Positions 29,317 through 40,273 of a stretch of DNA of 64,000 nt are shown here, piece by piece. A program made the translations under genes and the position numbers. Below the pieces are notes generated by a model that saw only the letters and a list, made by a program, of their open reading frames with translations, searched no databases and was not told the origin of the DNA. How positions within the stretch are numbered: position 1 is the first letter of the stretch; the number at the start of each line of letters is the position of its first letter. The stretch comes from JBBDLF01 sp040879025 (GTDB taxonomy: Bacteria; Pseudomonadota; Gammaproteobacteria; Pseudomonadales; Pseudohongiellaceae), in NCBI GenBank assembly GCA_040879025.1, contig JBBDLF010000038.1:62001-126000 (forward strand), read 5' to 3'.

Positions 29317-30861
29317 ATGAATACAGCAGAAAATATTGTCGGCGCCGCTTCTCTGGACGATCTGGTCCGGGGTTTGGTCGATCTGCCTGAAGATTTGCCT
29401 CCGGTTTTTATGCGCACGAGTGTCACAGGCGTGAAAATGGACAGTCGTCAATTGCAGCCCGGTGATTTGTTCCTGGCGTGTTTCGGTCGCAACCATGATG
29501 CCCGTCACTTCATCAATTACGCTATCAAGGCCGGTGCCGGTGCAGTGGTTGCTGAGTCGGGAGGCGATTGGCAGGGTCTCACGGTGGTGGATAATGTGCC
29601 GGTTCTTGCCGTGGATAATCTGTCAGCCAAGCTGAGCGAAATTGCCGGCCGATTTTACCGGATGCCAAGTCATGCGATGACTGTGTTCGGCATTACCGGC
29701 ACCAATGGTAAAACCAGTTGCAGCCAGTTTATCGCCGCCGCCCTTGCGGAGCTGGGGTATCGTTGTGGAATTCTCGGTACGTTGGGATATGGACCCTATG
29801 GTGAACTTGAGGACGTTGAACTCACCACACCCGATCCGGTGTTTACACAGATGGCACTGGCACAGATGCATCATGAGCATCTGGAACCCATAGCGATGGA
29901 AGTCTCTTCAGTCGGCCTGCATCAGCACCGTGTCAGGGCCTTGAAATTTGATACGGTCATTTTTACCAATCTGACCCGCGATCACCTGGACTACCATGAA
30001 ACCATGGAATCCTATGCTGAAAACAAGCGCAAACTTTTTATGATGGACGGGTTGCGCAGCGCAGTCGTCAACCTGGACGACGCTTATGCCCTGCCCATGA
30101 TAAATTCGCTTGCCAATCAGGTTGCGGTTTATACCTACAGTGTGGAAAGTCCTGCCGCGACGATTCACACCAGCGCCCTTTCACTTGAGGAGAACGGCTA
30201 CACCGCAACGGTCAACACACCCATTGGCAGTGGCAATCTCACGGGCAAACTGCTTGGCCGATTCAATATCAGCAACCTGCTGGCAGTGATAGCGGTATTG
30301 ATCAGCTATCTTGACCGACGGGGAGGTGCCGCGGACATCGACACAATTCTGGCCGCGGTGGCGCGGCTTGAGCCTGTCAATGGCCGTATGGAAATTGTCG
30401 GCAGCGGCGATATCACGGCTGTGGTCGACTACGCTCACACCCCCGACGGTCTGAAGTGTGCGCTCAGCGCGCTACGCGGCCATTTCACGGGCAGGATATG
30501 GTGCATCTTCGGTTGTGGCGGTAATCGTGATCAGGGAAAGCGCCCGATGATGGGTGAAATTGCCGAGCAATTTGCTGACGAACTGATTATTGCCGACGAT
30601 AACCCCCGCAACGAAGAGGGTGACAATATCGTACAGCATATTCTCAGCGGCATCAGCGACCGTTCCCGTGTCACCATTCTGCGTGATCGCGGGGCCGCCA
30701 TAGATTTCGCCATTACCCGTGCGACATCGGGCGACGTGGTACTGGTGGCTGGAAAGGGACACGAAAACTATCAGGACATCAGGGGTAGCCGAATTCTTTT
30801 TAGTGACAGAAACCAGGTCAGGCTCGCTCTGCAGAAACGTGGTGGTGGTCTTGCAAATTGA
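29317..30861 (+). CDS. murE: MurE, UDP-MurNAc-tripeptide synthetase (meso-DAP adding)
   Basis: MurE adds the third residue to the peptidoglycan stem peptide in the cytoplasm. The 514-residue ligase has the ATP loop GITGTNGKTS (about residues 127-136), and the DNPRNE motif (about 429-434), whose DNPR form marks specificity for meso-diaminopimelate rather than lysine. Length is near the usual 495 with a slightly long N-terminus. murF follows 3 bp later. Confidence 0.97.
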   Translation: MNTAENIVGAASLDDLVRGLVDLPEDLPPVFMRTSVTGVKMDSRQLQPGDLFLACFGRNHDARHFINYAIKAGAGAVVAESGGDWQGLTVVDNVPVLAVDNLSAKLSEIAGRFYRMPSHAMTVFGITGTNGKTSCSQFIAAALAELGYRCGILGTLGYGPYGELEDVELTTPDPVFTQMALAQMHHEHLEPIAMEVSSVGLHQHRVRALKFDTVIFTNLTRDHLDYHETMESYAENKRKLFMMDGLRSAVVNLDDAYALPMINSLANQVAVYTYSVESPAATIHTSALSLEENGYTATVNTPIGSGNLTGKLLGRFNISNLLAVIAVLISYLDRRGGAADIDTILAAVARLEPVNGRMEIVGSGDITAVVDYAHTPDGLKCALSALRGHFTGRIWCIFGCGGNRDQGKRPMMGEIAEQFADELIIADDNPRNEEGDNIVQHILSGISDRSRVTILRDRGAAIDFAITRATSGDVVLVAGKGHENYQDIRGSRILFSDRNQVRLALQKRGGGLAN

Positions 30862-30864
30862 TCA

Positions 30865-32241
30865 GTGCAGGTTACCGGATTGATAAATAATTTGAGCCTT
30901 GCGGAATTGATTGAACCTTTGGAGGGCAGCTTGTCCGGGACAAGTGTCATATTCAGTGCGGTATCCACGGATACTCGAACCCTGTCCGGGGGCGAGTTGT
31001 ATGTGGCATTGCGGGGGGAAGCTTTCGACGGCAATGAGTTTGTCGGCGAAGCCCAGGCCAGGGGCGCTTGCGCCGCGATTGTCAGTGCCGAGGTGGTGGC
31101 TGACATACCCTTGTTGCGGGTTGCCGATACCACCGCCGCACTGGGCCAATTGGGTCGACTGAACCGCCAATTGTCTCAGGCGAAGGTGCTTGCTCTGACT
31201 GGAAGTCAGGGAAAGACCACGGTCAAGGAAATGACCGGCGCGATTCTGGAACAGAACGCACAGATATTATTGACTCGCGGGAACTACAATAATGCCATTG
31301 GTGTGCCACTCACGTTGATGAACCTGACTAAACAACATGAATTCGCGGTATTGGAATTGGGCGCGAACGCGCCAGGCGAAATTGCCTACAGTGTCAGTCT
31401 GGTTCGACCGGAAGTTGTGTTGATCACCAATGCAGCCGAAACGCACCTTGAAGGTTTTGGCGACCTTGACGGTGTGGTACGGACAAAGGGCGAAATCATT
31501 GACGGCGTTGCCGCGGCCGGTACGGTAATACTCAACGCCGATGATCCGGCTTTTAATGAATGGAAAGCGAGAGCGGGAAACAAACGAACCGTTGCCTTCT
31601 CGCTGCGCGCTGATGCAGATCATGCCCAATATCGCGCGGCGGAAATTGAACTCGCTGCCGAAGGCAGCAGGTTCACCCTGGTTACCCCTTTGGGATCCGC
31701 CCGGATTAGTCTGCCGTTTCCGGGAGGGCACAATATTGCCAATGCCCTTGCCGCAGCCGCATTAAGTATGGAAGCCGGTGCGAACCTTGAAAGTGTGGTG
31801 ACAGGCCTCGACGGCGCCAAACCGCCAAGGGGAAGATTGAACGTGTTACGCGGACGCGGCGGCAGCATCCTGATTGATGACAGCTATAACGCCAGCCCGA
31901 GCTCATTCCGGGCCGCCATTGATGTCCTCGCTGAATTTTCCGGTTACCGGATCGTGGTGATCGGCGATATGGGTGAGTTGGGTCCGGCAGCGGAACAGGC
32001 GCACCGGGACGTGGGGAAATACGCCGCAAAACACGGCATCGACGGTGTGTGGTCTGTAGGGCCGCTCAGCGAACAGGCATCGCGGGTTTTCGGACCGGGC
32101 GGAGAGCACTTTGCCACCCGGGCTGAATTGGTGGAAAACTGTCTGGCACGAATGGATGCGAACACTGCCATTCTGATCAAGGGTTCGCGAAGCGCCGGTA
32201 TGGATGTGGTGGTCAGCGAATTGAAGAGCGAGGATAACTGA
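30865..32241 (+). CDS. murF: MurF, UDP-MurNAc-pentapeptide synthetase
   Basis: MurF adds D-Ala-D-Ala to the UDP-MurNAc-tripeptide, completing the soluble precursor. The 458-residue protein has the ligase ATP loop [12 protein letters not shown] (about residues 110-121), the [10 protein letters not shown] segment and [14 protein letters not shown] (about 338-351). Translation starts at GTG 30865, directly after murE. Its last base overlaps the mraY start, which fits tight coupling. Confidence 0.97.
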   Translation: MQVTGLINNLSLAELIEPLEGSLSGTSVIFSAVSTDTRTLSGGELYVALRGEAFDGNEFVGEAQARGACAAIVSAEVVADIPLLRVADTTAALGQLGRLNRQLSQAKVLALTGSQGKTTVKEMTGAILEQNAQILLTRGNYNNAIGVPLTLMNLTKQHEFAVLELGANAPGEIAYSVSLVRPEVVLITNAAETHLEGFGDLDGVVRTKGEIIDGVAAAGTVILNADDPAFNEWKARAGNKRTVAFSLRADADHAQYRAAEIELAAEGSRFTLVTPLGSARISLPFPGGHNIANALAAAALSMEAGANLESVVTGLDGAKPPRGRLNVLRGRGGSILIDDSYNASPSSFRAAIDVLAEFSGYRIVVIGDMGELGPAAEQAHRDVGKYAAKHGIDGVWSVGPLSEQASRVFGPGGEHFATRAELVENCLARMDANTAILIKGSRSAGMDVVVSELKSEDN

Positions 32242-33323
32242 TGCTGCTTTGGCTGGCGGAGTACCTGGTGCAATACAACAGCAACTTTTCCGTTGTTCAG
32301 TATATTACCGTGCGGACAATTTTCAGCATTCTGACGGCGCTGGGAATCTCCCTGGTCATCGGGCCGGCAATGATTCGGCGGCTGAACTATCACCAGATAG
32401 GACAGGTTGTACGGGACGACGGGCCGGAAACTCATTTCAGCAAAGCGGGTACTCCCACCATGGGCGGTGCGCTGATACTGGTCAGTATCGGGTTGAGTAC
32501 CCTTTTATGGTCCGACCTCAGTAACCATTACGTGTGGGTGGTGTTGCTGGTCACACTGCTGTTCGGAGCCGTCGGCTGGGTGGATGATTACCGCAAGGTA
32601 TTTGGTAAGGATCCGGCCGGCCTGTCGGCGCGCTGGAAGTATTTCTGGCAGTCGGTGATCGGTTTTGGAGCCGCTGTCATGTTATACAGTACTGCTCTTG
32701 GACCCTCCGAAACACAGTATATTGTTCCGTTCTTCAAGGATGTCGGTCTGGACATCGGAGTCTTTTATATACTGATCAGTTATTTTGTCATTGTTGGCAG
32801 CAGCAATGCCGTCAACCTCACAGACGGCCTTGACGGTCTGGCGATATTACCAACAGTGATGGTTGGCGGAGCCCTGGGCGTCATTGCCTACCTCGCCGGC
32901 CATGTAGAATTTTCCGAGTATTTGCGCATTCCCTATATATTCGGCGCCGGTGAAGCGGTAATTTTTTCGGGCGCGCTGCTCGGTGCCGGGCTTGGGTTTC
33001 TCTGGTTCAATACCTATCCCGCCCAGATATTCATGGGGGATGTCGGCGCTCTTGCCCTGGGCGCGGCACTGGGTGTGCTGGCAATCGTGGCGCGACATGA
33101 AATCGTACTCTTTATTATGGGCGGTGTTTTTGTCATGGAAACCGTGTCGGTCATCCTTCAGGTCGCTTCCTATAAATTGACCGGAAAACGGTTGTTCCGA
33201 ATGGCGCCATTGCATCACCATTTTGAGCTTAAGGGTTGGCCCGAGCCGCGTGTCATTGTCCGGTTCTGGATAATAACGGTGATGCTGGTGTTATTTGGTC
33301 TGGCCACCCTGAAATTGCGCTAG
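32241..33323 (+). CDS. mraY: MraY, phospho-MurNAc-pentapeptide translocase (lipid I synthase)
   Basis: MraY transfers phospho-MurNAc-pentapeptide to undecaprenyl phosphate at the inner membrane, forming lipid I. The 360-residue polytopic protein (about ten spans) has the family motifs GTPTMGG (about residues 70-76), the aspartate pair in GWVDDYRKV (about 113-121), NLTDGLDGL (about 192-200) and the HHHFEL loop (about 324-329). Length is exactly that of E. coli MraY. Confidence 0.98.
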   Translation: MLLWLAEYLVQYNSNFSVVQYITVRTIFSILTALGISLVIGPAMIRRLNYHQIGQVVRDDGPETHFSKAGTPTMGGALILVSIGLSTLLWSDLSNHYVWVVLLVTLLFGAVGWVDDYRKVFGKDPAGLSARWKYFWQSVIGFGAAVMLYSTALGPSETQYIVPFFKDVGLDIGVFYILISYFVIVGSSNAVNLTDGLDGLAILPTVMVGGALGVIAYLAGHVEFSEYLRIPYIFGAGEAVIFSGALLGAGLGFLWFNTYPAQIFMGDVGALALGAALGVLAIVARHEIVLFIMGGVFVMETVSVILQVASYKLTGKRLFRMAPLHHHFELKGWPEPRVIVRFWIITVMLVLFGLATLKLR

Positions 33324-33351
33324 GGAGCGGCTGGGAGCGAGGCAGGCGCGA

Positions 33352-34758
33352 ATGCAAACGGATACAAAAACGGATGTCAAAACGAAGAACGGAAAAATCA
33401 GCGTGATTATCGGATTAGGAACAACCGGTCTCTCATGTGCCCGGTATTATGCGGCACGGAACCTGCCTTTCAAGGTAGTGGACAGCCGCGTTGCGCCTCC
33501 CGGTCTTGCCTGTCTGAAAAAGAGTTTTCCCCGGGTTGAGATTGAGCTTGGTGCATTCAATCCTGCTACGTTGTTCAATGCCAGCGAACTGGTCATCAGC
33601 CCGGGAGTCAGCCTTGATGTGCCGGAAATACGGGACGCTATCGCGACAGGAGTACCCGTCACCGGAGACATCGATATTTTCAGTAAACAGGTGAGTGCGC
33701 CCATCATTGCCGTCACCGGGTCGAACGGCAAGAGTACTGTGGTGGCGCTGCTGGCGGAGATATTCTCAAGGGCGAACATTAACTTCGGTCTCGGTGGAAA
33801 TCTGGATGGTGACCGGGCGAAACCGGCACTGGATTTGTTGCTGGAATCAGAATCCGACCCTGGTGAGGCGCGGGAGAAAACGCTTTATCTGCTTGAGCTT
33901 TCCAGTTTTCAACTGGAGACCACGATGGCACTCGGTGCCGAGGTCGCGGTCTTGCTGAACCTGAGCGAAGACCATATGGACCGGTATCCTGATATGGCTG
34001 CCTATCATCGGACCAAGCAGAAAGTTTTCATCGGCGCCAGACAGATTGTGGTTAATCGCGACGACAGCTACAGCAAGCCGCTGGATGCCCACGATGCCCT
34101 TGTATGGGATTACGGCGTAAACAGCCCGAGTACTCATGGATTCGGTTTGCTGGAAGTCGACGGTGATCAGTACCTTTCGTTCCGGTTTCAGGAACTCATT
34201 TCAATACAAGAGCTTAAGGTATTCGGCCAGCACAATGTATCCAATGTACTCGCGGCCATTACCATTGCCACGGCCGCAGGCATTGACAGGGAAGCGATAC
34301 TGGATGCAGTCAGAAATTTTGCAGGGCTCCCACACCGCTGTCAGTGGGTAAGGACACTTCGGGGCGTCGAATATTACAACGACTCCAAAGGGACAAATGT
34401 AGGCGCCACGGTCGCTGCCATTGAGGGCTTGGGTCAAAAATTGAGTGGTCACATCATACTGATTGCCGGAGGCATCGGTAAGGGTGCGGACTTTGCCCCC
34501 CTGGCGCCTGCAGTGAACCGTTGGGCCCGTGAAGTCATTCTGATCGGTCGCGATGCTGTTGAATTGGCCGCCACATTTGACAGCGATACCCGGATCTTTT
34601 TTGCCGATGGGCTGCCCGAAGCGGTTGTGCTGGCCGCAAGTCACGCCACAGCCGGTGACGCGATACTGCTGTCCCCCGCTTGCGCCAGCTTCGACATGTT
34701 CGGAAATTTTCAGCAGCGGGGCGAGGTGTTTATCAATGCAGTGGAGAGCCTTGCATGA
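33352..34758 (+). CDS. murD: MurD, UDP-MurNAc-L-alanine:D-glutamate ligase
   Basis: MurD attaches D-glutamate to UDP-MurNAc-L-Ala. The 468-residue product has a Rossmann-like N-terminus (IIGLGTTGLSCARY, about residues 19-32), ATP loop AVTGSNGKSTV (about 120-130) and the C-terminal YNDSKGTNVGAT segment (about 342-353). The first 15 residues are a small Thr/Lys/Asp-rich repeat (TDTKTDVKTK) and may be dispensable. The stop overlaps ftsW in an ATGA. Confidence 0.97.
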   Translation: MQTDTKTDVKTKNGKISVIIGLGTTGLSCARYYAARNLPFKVVDSRVAPPGLACLKKSFPRVEIELGAFNPATLFNASELVISPGVSLDVPEIRDAIATGVPVTGDIDIFSKQVSAPIIAVTGSNGKSTVVALLAEIFSRANINFGLGGNLDGDRAKPALDLLLESESDPGEAREKTLYLLELSSFQLETTMALGAEVAVLLNLSEDHMDRYPDMAAYHRTKQKVFIGARQIVVNRDDSYSKPLDAHDALVWDYGVNSPSTHGFGLLEVDGDQYLSFRFQELISIQELKVFGQHNVSNVLAAITIATAAGIDREAILDAVRNFAGLPHRCQWVRTLRGVEYYNDSKGTNVGATVAAIEGLGQKLSGHIILIAGGIGKGADFAPLAPAVNRWAREVILIGRDAVELAATFDSDTRIFFADGLPEAVVLAASHATAGDAILLSPACASFDMFGNFQQRGEVFINAVESLA

Positions 34759-35942
34759 ATACTGCTGTGATGAAAGCCCGCGTCACTACGCGAGGCGCGA
34801 CGCTAACCGGCGAACGATCCGTTAATTCCCTGTTGCTGATCGCGACTATCCTGCTGGCGACAGGACTGTTAATGATGACATCGGCCTCGGTGGAGATCGC
34901 CGAGGGTCAATATGGCGACCCACTCTACTTTCTCAAACGGCAGGGAATCTTCGCTTTACTCGGTGTATTGGTTGTGATTTTGACCCTGAACATACCGATG
35001 CAGTTCTGGTACCGGGCCAGCTGGTTTCTACTGATGGCTTCGATCGCATTGCTGCTTCTGGTGCTGGTTCCGGGAATCGGTAAAATTGTGAATGGCAGTG
35101 CCCGCTGGATTGACCTGGGCCTGTTCAATCTGCAGCCGTCAGAACTGGCCAAGGTTTTCGTAGTGATTTACCTGGCCGCCTTTCTGCATCGGCACGGCGT
35201 CGAGGTGCGTGAGCAATGGTCGGGATTTCTCAAGCCCCTTGCGGTAATAGTGGCCATTGTCGTCTTGCTGGAGTTTGAACCGGATCACGGCGCCATGGTG
35301 ATCGTAACCCTGACTTGTTTCTGTATGATTTTTCTGGCCGGGGCGAAGCTGATCCGCTTTGTCGTAGTGTTGGCAATGTGCGCGGTCGGTGTTGTCAGCC
35401 TGGCTATCACGAAGCCCTACGTTCTGGACCGTTTTTCGTCTTTCATGAATCCCTGGGCGGCGGAGTACGTTTATGGAGACGGGTATCAACTAACGCAGGC
35501 ACTGATCGCATTCGGCCGCGGAAGTTGGTTCGGTACGGGTCTTGGCAACAGCATCCAAAAACTTTATTTTCTGCCTGAAGCCCATACGGACTTTGTGCTG
35601 GCAATCATCGCTGAGGAACTGGGCCTTGTTGGCGTTACGCTGATCGTGGCGCTTTTCTGCATGCTTATTGGCGGCGCTTTCGCCATCGCCATGAAGGCCC
35701 ACCGCAAGGGTCTGCTTTTTCCTGCCTATACCGCCTATGGCATAGCGTTGTTGTTTGCCGGTCAAACCTTGATCAACATCGGTGTGAACACCGGCTTGCT
35801 GCCCACCAAGGGGTTGACCTTGCCGTTTCTGAGTTACGGCGGCGCCAGCTTGATAGTCAGCTGTTTCATGGTAGCCCTGCTGGTAAGAATTCAGTACGAA
35901 ATTGAGCAAGCGGGCCAGTCCGCTGCCAGGGCGAGACGGTGA
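34755..35942 (+). CDS. ftsW: FtsW, septal SEDS glycosyltransferase
   Basis: FtsW polymerises lipid II into septal glycan with FtsI. The 395-residue product from ATG 34755 (overlapping the murD stop) has about ten membrane spans and SEDS signatures: NGSARWIDLGLFNLQPSELAK in parts (NGSARWI about residues 114-120, QPSELAK 126-132), a conserved acidic loop (FEPDHGAMV) and the late GLTLPFLSYGGASL (about 354-367). A longer frame starting upstream inside murD is not supported. Confidence 0.97.
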   Translation: MNTAVMKARVTTRGATLTGERSVNSLLLIATILLATGLLMMTSASVEIAEGQYGDPLYFLKRQGIFALLGVLVVILTLNIPMQFWYRASWFLLMASIALLLLVLVPGIGKIVNGSARWIDLGLFNLQPSELAKVFVVIYLAAFLHRHGVEVREQWSGFLKPLAVIVAIVVLLEFEPDHGAMVIVTLTCFCMIFLAGAKLIRFVVVLAMCAVGVVSLAITKPYVLDRFSSFMNPWAAEYVYGDGYQLTQALIAFGRGSWFGTGLGNSIQKLYFLPEAHTDFVLAIIAEELGLVGVTLIVALFCMLIGGAFAIAMKAHRKGLLFPAYTAYGIALLFAGQTLINIGVNTGLLPTKGLTLPFLSYGGASLIVSCFMVALLVRIQYEIEQAGQSAARARR

Positions 35943-37039
35943 CTGCAACGCAAATAAAGGTGTTAATCATGGCGGGAGGTACCGGGGGTCACATTTTTCC
36001 GGCCCTTTCGGTCGCCGACGTACTGAAGTCCCGCGGCATCGCAACGGAATGGCTCGGTGCAACCCGGGGAATGGAAGAGGAGTTGCTTCGGAGTACTGGT
36101 ATTCCGCTGCATTGCATTGCCATGAAAGGGGTGAGAGGCAAGGGCTTGTGGCGTTTGCTACTGGCACCGTTTATGGCGATGGCGGCAACGATTCAGGCAA
36201 TGCGGGTGATACGCGCGGTTTCGCCGGGTTGCGTTCTTGGCTTCGGAGGGTATGTAACCGGACCTGGAGGAGTGGCGGCCAGACTATTGGGGAAAAATCT
36301 GTTGATTCATGAACAAAACAGCGTGGCGGGGATTAGTAACCGTATTCTGACTATTATGGCCAGTCGCGTAATGGAAGCCTTTCCAGGCACGTTTACGCCC
36401 GGTCCCAAAGTGATCCATACCGGTAATCCCGTGCGCGCTGAAATTGTGATGGCCGGGCGTATCCGGAAATATAATCCGGAGAAGTCGCAGCCGCTTCGCA
36501 TTCTGGTACTCGGTGGTAGTCAGGGTGCCACGGCGATAAACGAGTTGATTCCGGAGTTGCTCGCCAATTGGCGTAGCGAGCCGCGCCCCCAGGTGTGGCA
36601 TCAGACGGGTCGAAAGCATTTAAACGCCTGTCTCGCCGGCTACCGGTCGACGGGAGTGACGCTGGACCAAAAATGCAGGGTTGAGGGTTTCATCGCTGAT
36701 ATGGCGCAAGCCTACGGTTGGGCGGATCTGGTTGTATGCCGTTCCGGCGCGAGCACCGTCAGCGAACTGGCTGTGGCGGGATTGCCTTCGGTTCTGATTC
36801 CCTATCCTCACCATGCCGACCAGCAGCAGGTAACCAATGCCAGGTGGCTCAGTGATGCTGGCGCTGCGCATCTGGTTTTGCAATCAGATCTCAGCCTTAC
36901 CGGGCTGACCTCAATTCTACGGGCATTGGATTTCGATCGCCAAAAGCTGATTGACATGGCGTCCACCGCCAGGACATTGGCCGTGGACAACGCCGGGGAA
37001 CTTATCGTGCAGCAATGCCTGGAGGTCTGCAATGATTGA
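35939..37039 (+). CDS. murG: MurG, lipid II synthase (GlcNAc transferase)
   Basis: MurG adds GlcNAc to lipid I on the cytoplasmic face of the membrane. The 366-residue GT28 protein starts with GTG 35939 in an overlap with ftsW. Motifs: [13 protein letters not shown] (about residues 11-23), the second glycine-rich loop [10 protein letters not shown] (about 193-202) and [24 protein letters not shown] in parts (CRSGAST 267-273, then [10 protein letters not shown]). murC starts 8 bp before its end. Confidence 0.97.
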   Translation: MTATQIKVLIMAGGTGGHIFPALSVADVLKSRGIATEWLGATRGMEEELLRSTGIPLHCIAMKGVRGKGLWRLLLAPFMAMAATIQAMRVIRAVSPGCVLGFGGYVTGPGGVAARLLGKNLLIHEQNSVAGISNRILTIMASRVMEAFPGTFTPGPKVIHTGNPVRAEIVMAGRIRKYNPEKSQPLRILVLGGSQGATAINELIPELLANWRSEPRPQVWHQTGRKHLNACLAGYRSTGVTLDQKCRVEGFIADMAQAYGWADLVVCRSGASTVSELAVAGLPSVLIPYPHHADQQQVTNARWLSDAGAAHLVLQSDLSLTGLTSILRALDFDRQKLIDMASTARTLAVDNAGELIVQQCLEVCND

Positions 37040-38459
37040 GCCGGCAACCACTTACCCCATTCCCGAAATGAGGCGCATCAAAACCATACACTTTCTTGGC
37101 ATAGGGGGAGCCGGAATGTGTGGTATTGCCGAAGTATTATTGAACCAGGGATACAAAATATCGGGCTCGGATATAAAAGCGTCATCAGTAACCCGGCGTC
37201 TCCAGTCGTTCGGCGTAAAAGTGTATCCCGACCACGATGCCGCGAATATCGACTACGCCGATGTCGTGGTTTACTCCAGTGCAATCAGTTCGCGGAACCC
37301 CGAGTTGATTGCCGCCCGCGAAAGAGGACTCCCCACGATTGCCCGGGCGCAGATGTTGGCTGAACTGATGCGCTATCGACACGGGATAGCGATTGCGGGA
37401 ACCCATGGCAAAACCACCACTACGAGTCTGGTTGCGTCGGTGCTGGCGGAAGGTAATCTCGATCCAACCTTCATCATCGGGGGGTTGCTCAACAGTGCCG
37501 GAGCGAATGCAAGATTGGGGGAAAGCCGATACCTGGTGGCTGAGGCAGATGAAAGTGATGCCTCGTTTCTGCACCTGCAGCCAATGGTCGCCGTGGTAAC
37601 CAATATTGACGCAGACCATATGGCCACCTATGAAGGGGATTTTTCCAAGGTGAAGAAGTCCTTTATCGGCTTTCTGCACAATCTGCCGTTCTATGGGCTG
37701 GCGGTGATGTGCATAGACGACCCTGTCGTCGCAGAAATTTTGCCCGAGGTTTCGCGGCCTGTATACACGTACGGGTTTTCCGCGGGGGCCGATTTCAGAA
37801 TTGCCGATTTGCGACAGAAGCGACAGATAACTGAATTTGTAGTACATCGTCCTGATGGTCTCAGCACCCTGCAGTTCAAGCTTCAGATGCCCGGACGATA
37901 CTACGCGCTTAACGCCACCGCGGCGGTGGTCATTGCCACCGACGAGGGACTTTCGGACAAAGCCATTGTCAGTGGTATCAACAATTTTTCCGGAGTCGGG
38001 CGGCGGTTTGAAATCCAGGGCGAATTCCCGATTGAGGACGGCCGGATTCTATTACTTGACGACTACGGACATCACCCTACGGAGGTGGCCGCAACCATTG
38101 AGGCAATCCGGGATGGCTGGCCGGAAAACAGGATCGTGATGATCTACCAGCCTCACAGATATTCCCGTACACGGGATCTTTACGAGGATTTTGTGCAGGT
38201 GCTTTCCGACGTCGACGTATTGTTGATGCTGGATGTGTATTCGGCCGGTGAGGAAAAAATTGCCGGAGCCGATGCCAGAAGTCTTTGTCGAAGTATTCGC
38301 CAGCGCGGCAATGTGGATCCGGTATTTGTCGCTGAAGAGGCGGAGGTTCGCACAGTTCTGCAAAACATTCTGGGCGACGGTGACATCGTCGTGACCCAGG
38401 GTGCGGGTAGCATCGGAGCGCTCGCCAGGCAACTGGCAAAACAGGGTTTTGTGGATTGA
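37032..38459 (+). CDS. murC: MurC, UDP-MurNAc:L-alanine ligase
   Basis: MurC attaches the first residue, L-alanine, to UDP-MurNAc. From ATG 37032 the product has 475 residues: nucleotide-binding [16 protein letters not shown] (about residues 18-33), ATP loop [12 protein letters not shown] (about 122-133) and the C-terminal [14 protein letters not shown] (about 345-358). A frame starting 27 codons upstream inside murG adds nothing conserved, so the later ATG was chosen. Confidence 0.97.
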   Translation: MIEPATTYPIPEMRRIKTIHFLGIGGAGMCGIAEVLLNQGYKISGSDIKASSVTRRLQSFGVKVYPDHDAANIDYADVVVYSSAISSRNPELIAARERGLPTIARAQMLAELMRYRHGIAIAGTHGKTTTTSLVASVLAEGNLDPTFIIGGLLNSAGANARLGESRYLVAEADESDASFLHLQPMVAVVTNIDADHMATYEGDFSKVKKSFIGFLHNLPFYGLAVMCIDDPVVAEILPEVSRPVYTYGFSAGADFRIADLRQKRQITEFVVHRPDGLSTLQFKLQMPGRYYALNATAAVVIATDEGLSDKAIVSGINNFSGVGRRFEIQGEFPIEDGRILLLDDYGHHPTEVAATIEAIRDGWPENRIVMIYQPHRYSRTRDLYEDFVQVLSDVDVLLMLDVYSAGEEKIAGADARSLCRSIRQRGNVDPVFVAEEAEVRTVLQNILGDGDIVVTQGAGSIGALARQLAKQGFVD

Positions 38460-38464
38460 TTAAT

Positions 38465-39394
38465 ATGAGCGATTTGCAGAAAAAGGTTCAACAGGCGGGG
38501 AAGGTCGCGCTGCTTATGGGCGGTGAATCCGCTGAGCGGAAAATCTCCCTGATGAGCGGAGAAGAGGTACTCAAAGGTCTTCGCAACGCCGGAATAGACG
38601 TAGTGCCGGTGGATGTTGGCACGGATATCGTGGAACGCCTACTTCAGATAAAACCGACAAGAGCCTTCAATATACTACACGGAAAAGGTGGAGAAGACGG
38701 CGTACTTCAGGGACTACTGGAGTCGATGCGGATCCCCTATACGGGAAGTGGTGTGCTCGGTTCCGCCCTGGCGATGGACAAGGTCAAGAGCAAACTGATC
38801 TGGCAGCAGTTGGGACTGCCCACCGCTGAATTCGTCATTTTGAATGAGACGACGGAGTGGCAGGCCGTAATCGAACGCTTCGGCAAGGTGGTCGTGAAAC
38901 CTGTCAACGAAGGATCAAGTATTGGTATTCGCATAGCCGATAATCCAGCCGACCTGGCGGAGGCGTGGCGGAACGCGACACAATACGACTCGAACGTGAT
39001 GGCGGAGGCCTATATCAGTGGTAACGAATACTCGGTAACTTTGCTGGGGAATAGCGTTTTACCATCGATTGAATTATCGACCTCACATCCATTCTATGAC
39101 TTTGAGGCGAAATATATCGCGGAGAATACTACCTATATCTGCCCGGCGGGGCTGGATCCGGAGGTGCAGAAAGAATTGGACCGGTTGTCCCTGGCGGCAT
39201 TTCGCGCACTTGGCTGCAGTGGTTGGGGCCGGATTGATGTAATGCAGGATGCCGGCGGAGGTTTCTACCTGGTGGAAGCCAATACCGCGCCGGGAATGAC
39301 CAGCCACAGCCTGGTACCAATGGCGGCACGAGCGGCAAATATGGATTTCGAAACTTTGTTATTGAACATTTTGTTCGCGAAAGAGATGAACTGA
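38465..39394 (+). CDS. ddlB: DdlB, D-alanine:D-alanine ligase
   Basis: Ddl makes the D-Ala-D-Ala dipeptide used by MurF. The 309-residue ATP-grasp enzyme has GGESAERKISLMSG (about residues 17-30), HGKGGEDGVLQGLLE (about 74-88), the ATP-binding KPVNEGSSIGI (about 144-154) and VEANTAPGMTSHSL (about 270-283). I chose ATG 38465; a TTG at 38456, overlapping the murC stop, would add three residues. ftsQ follows with an ATGA overlap. Confidence 0.96.
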   Translation: MSDLQKKVQQAGKVALLMGGESAERKISLMSGEEVLKGLRNAGIDVVPVDVGTDIVERLLQIKPTRAFNILHGKGGEDGVLQGLLESMRIPYTGSGVLGSALAMDKVKSKLIWQQLGLPTAEFVILNETTEWQAVIERFGKVVVKPVNEGSSIGIRIADNPADLAEAWRNATQYDSNVMAEAYISGNEYSVTLLGNSVLPSIELSTSHPFYDFEAKYIAENTTYICPAGLDPEVQKELDRLSLAAFRALGCSGWGRIDVMQDAGGGFYLVEANTAPGMTSHSLVPMAARAANMDFETLLLNILFAKEMN

Positions 39395-40218
39395 TGACGC
39401 GTTATACACCCACAATGCCTGCCCCCGTCAGAACAACCAACAGTTCGGTGGTCCGCAAGGGAGCCACCCAGTCGGGCAACCAACCGTTGAAACCGCGGCG
39501 GATCAGTACCCGTCTTCGCGTATTGCTCGCGGGTGTTGCAATCGCCTTGGCGCTGTTGGTTCAGCAGAACGCCAATGCAATTGCGAATTACCTGAATCGG
39601 CCTGTGGGCACAGCGAGGATCGAGAATGAACTGCGTAACGTAAGTGACGGTGAAGTTAGGGAATTGCTTGCCGCTTATATGGGCAGAGGCTTTTTTAGTC
39701 TGGATGTGGCCGGGGTAAAAGAAGCACTTGAAGAACATCCGTGGATCGCCCGTGCCTCGGTCAAGCGAGTCTGGCCTGGCTCTCTGAGCCTGAGCCTGAC
39801 CGAAGAGCTGCCGATAGCACGATGGGGAGAAGCGGCGTTGTTGAATCAGTATGGTGAAATATTTTTACCTGAAAATGTGGGCGATTTCACTTCCATTCCG
39901 ATGCTGGTGGGGCCCGAAGACACGCAGTTCGAGGTGATGAAGCAGTACCAGGTATTGAGCCAGGCATTATTTTCTTCAGGCTTGCATCTGGATGAGCTTT
40001 CGTTGAACAGACGAGGTAACTGGGAGTTGGGTCTTGATGGGGGCGTCCATATTGTCGCCGGACGCCACCATGTGCTGGATAAACTGCAAAGGATGCTCAG
40101 GGTTTATGAGAAAGGAATATTGAACGATATGGCAACAATCCAGAGAATTGATCTGCGATATAGCAATGGCCTCACTGTGCAGAAAATGTCACAGGACAGT
40201 GAGGTTGCAGCGAGATGA
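39394..40218 (+). CDS. ftsQ: FtsQ, divisome assembly protein
   Basis: FtsQ is the bitopic hub of the FtsQLB complex. The 274-residue protein has an extended basic cytoplasmic N-terminus (about 1-40), one membrane span (about 43-62), a POTRA domain (about 69-138, with HPWIARASVKRVWPGSL) and a beta domain to the C-terminus. ATG 39394 overlaps the ddlB stop. Length is typical. Confidence 0.95.
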   Translation: MTRYTPTMPAPVRTTNSSVVRKGATQSGNQPLKPRRISTRLRVLLAGVAIALALLVQQNANAIANYLNRPVGTARIENELRNVSDGEVRELLAAYMGRGFFSLDVAGVKEALEEHPWIARASVKRVWPGSLSLSLTEELPIARWGEAALLNQYGEIFLPENVGDFTSIPMLVGPEDTQFEVMKQYQVLSQALFSSGLHLDELSLNRRGNWELGLDGGVHIVAGRHHVLDKLQRMLRVYEKGILNDMATIQRIDLRYSNGLTVQKMSQDSEVAAR

Positions 40219-40273
40219 GCTGTGTCCGTAATCTGAAAATGGTAAACGCGCGAAGTGCATGGGAGCCCTGGCT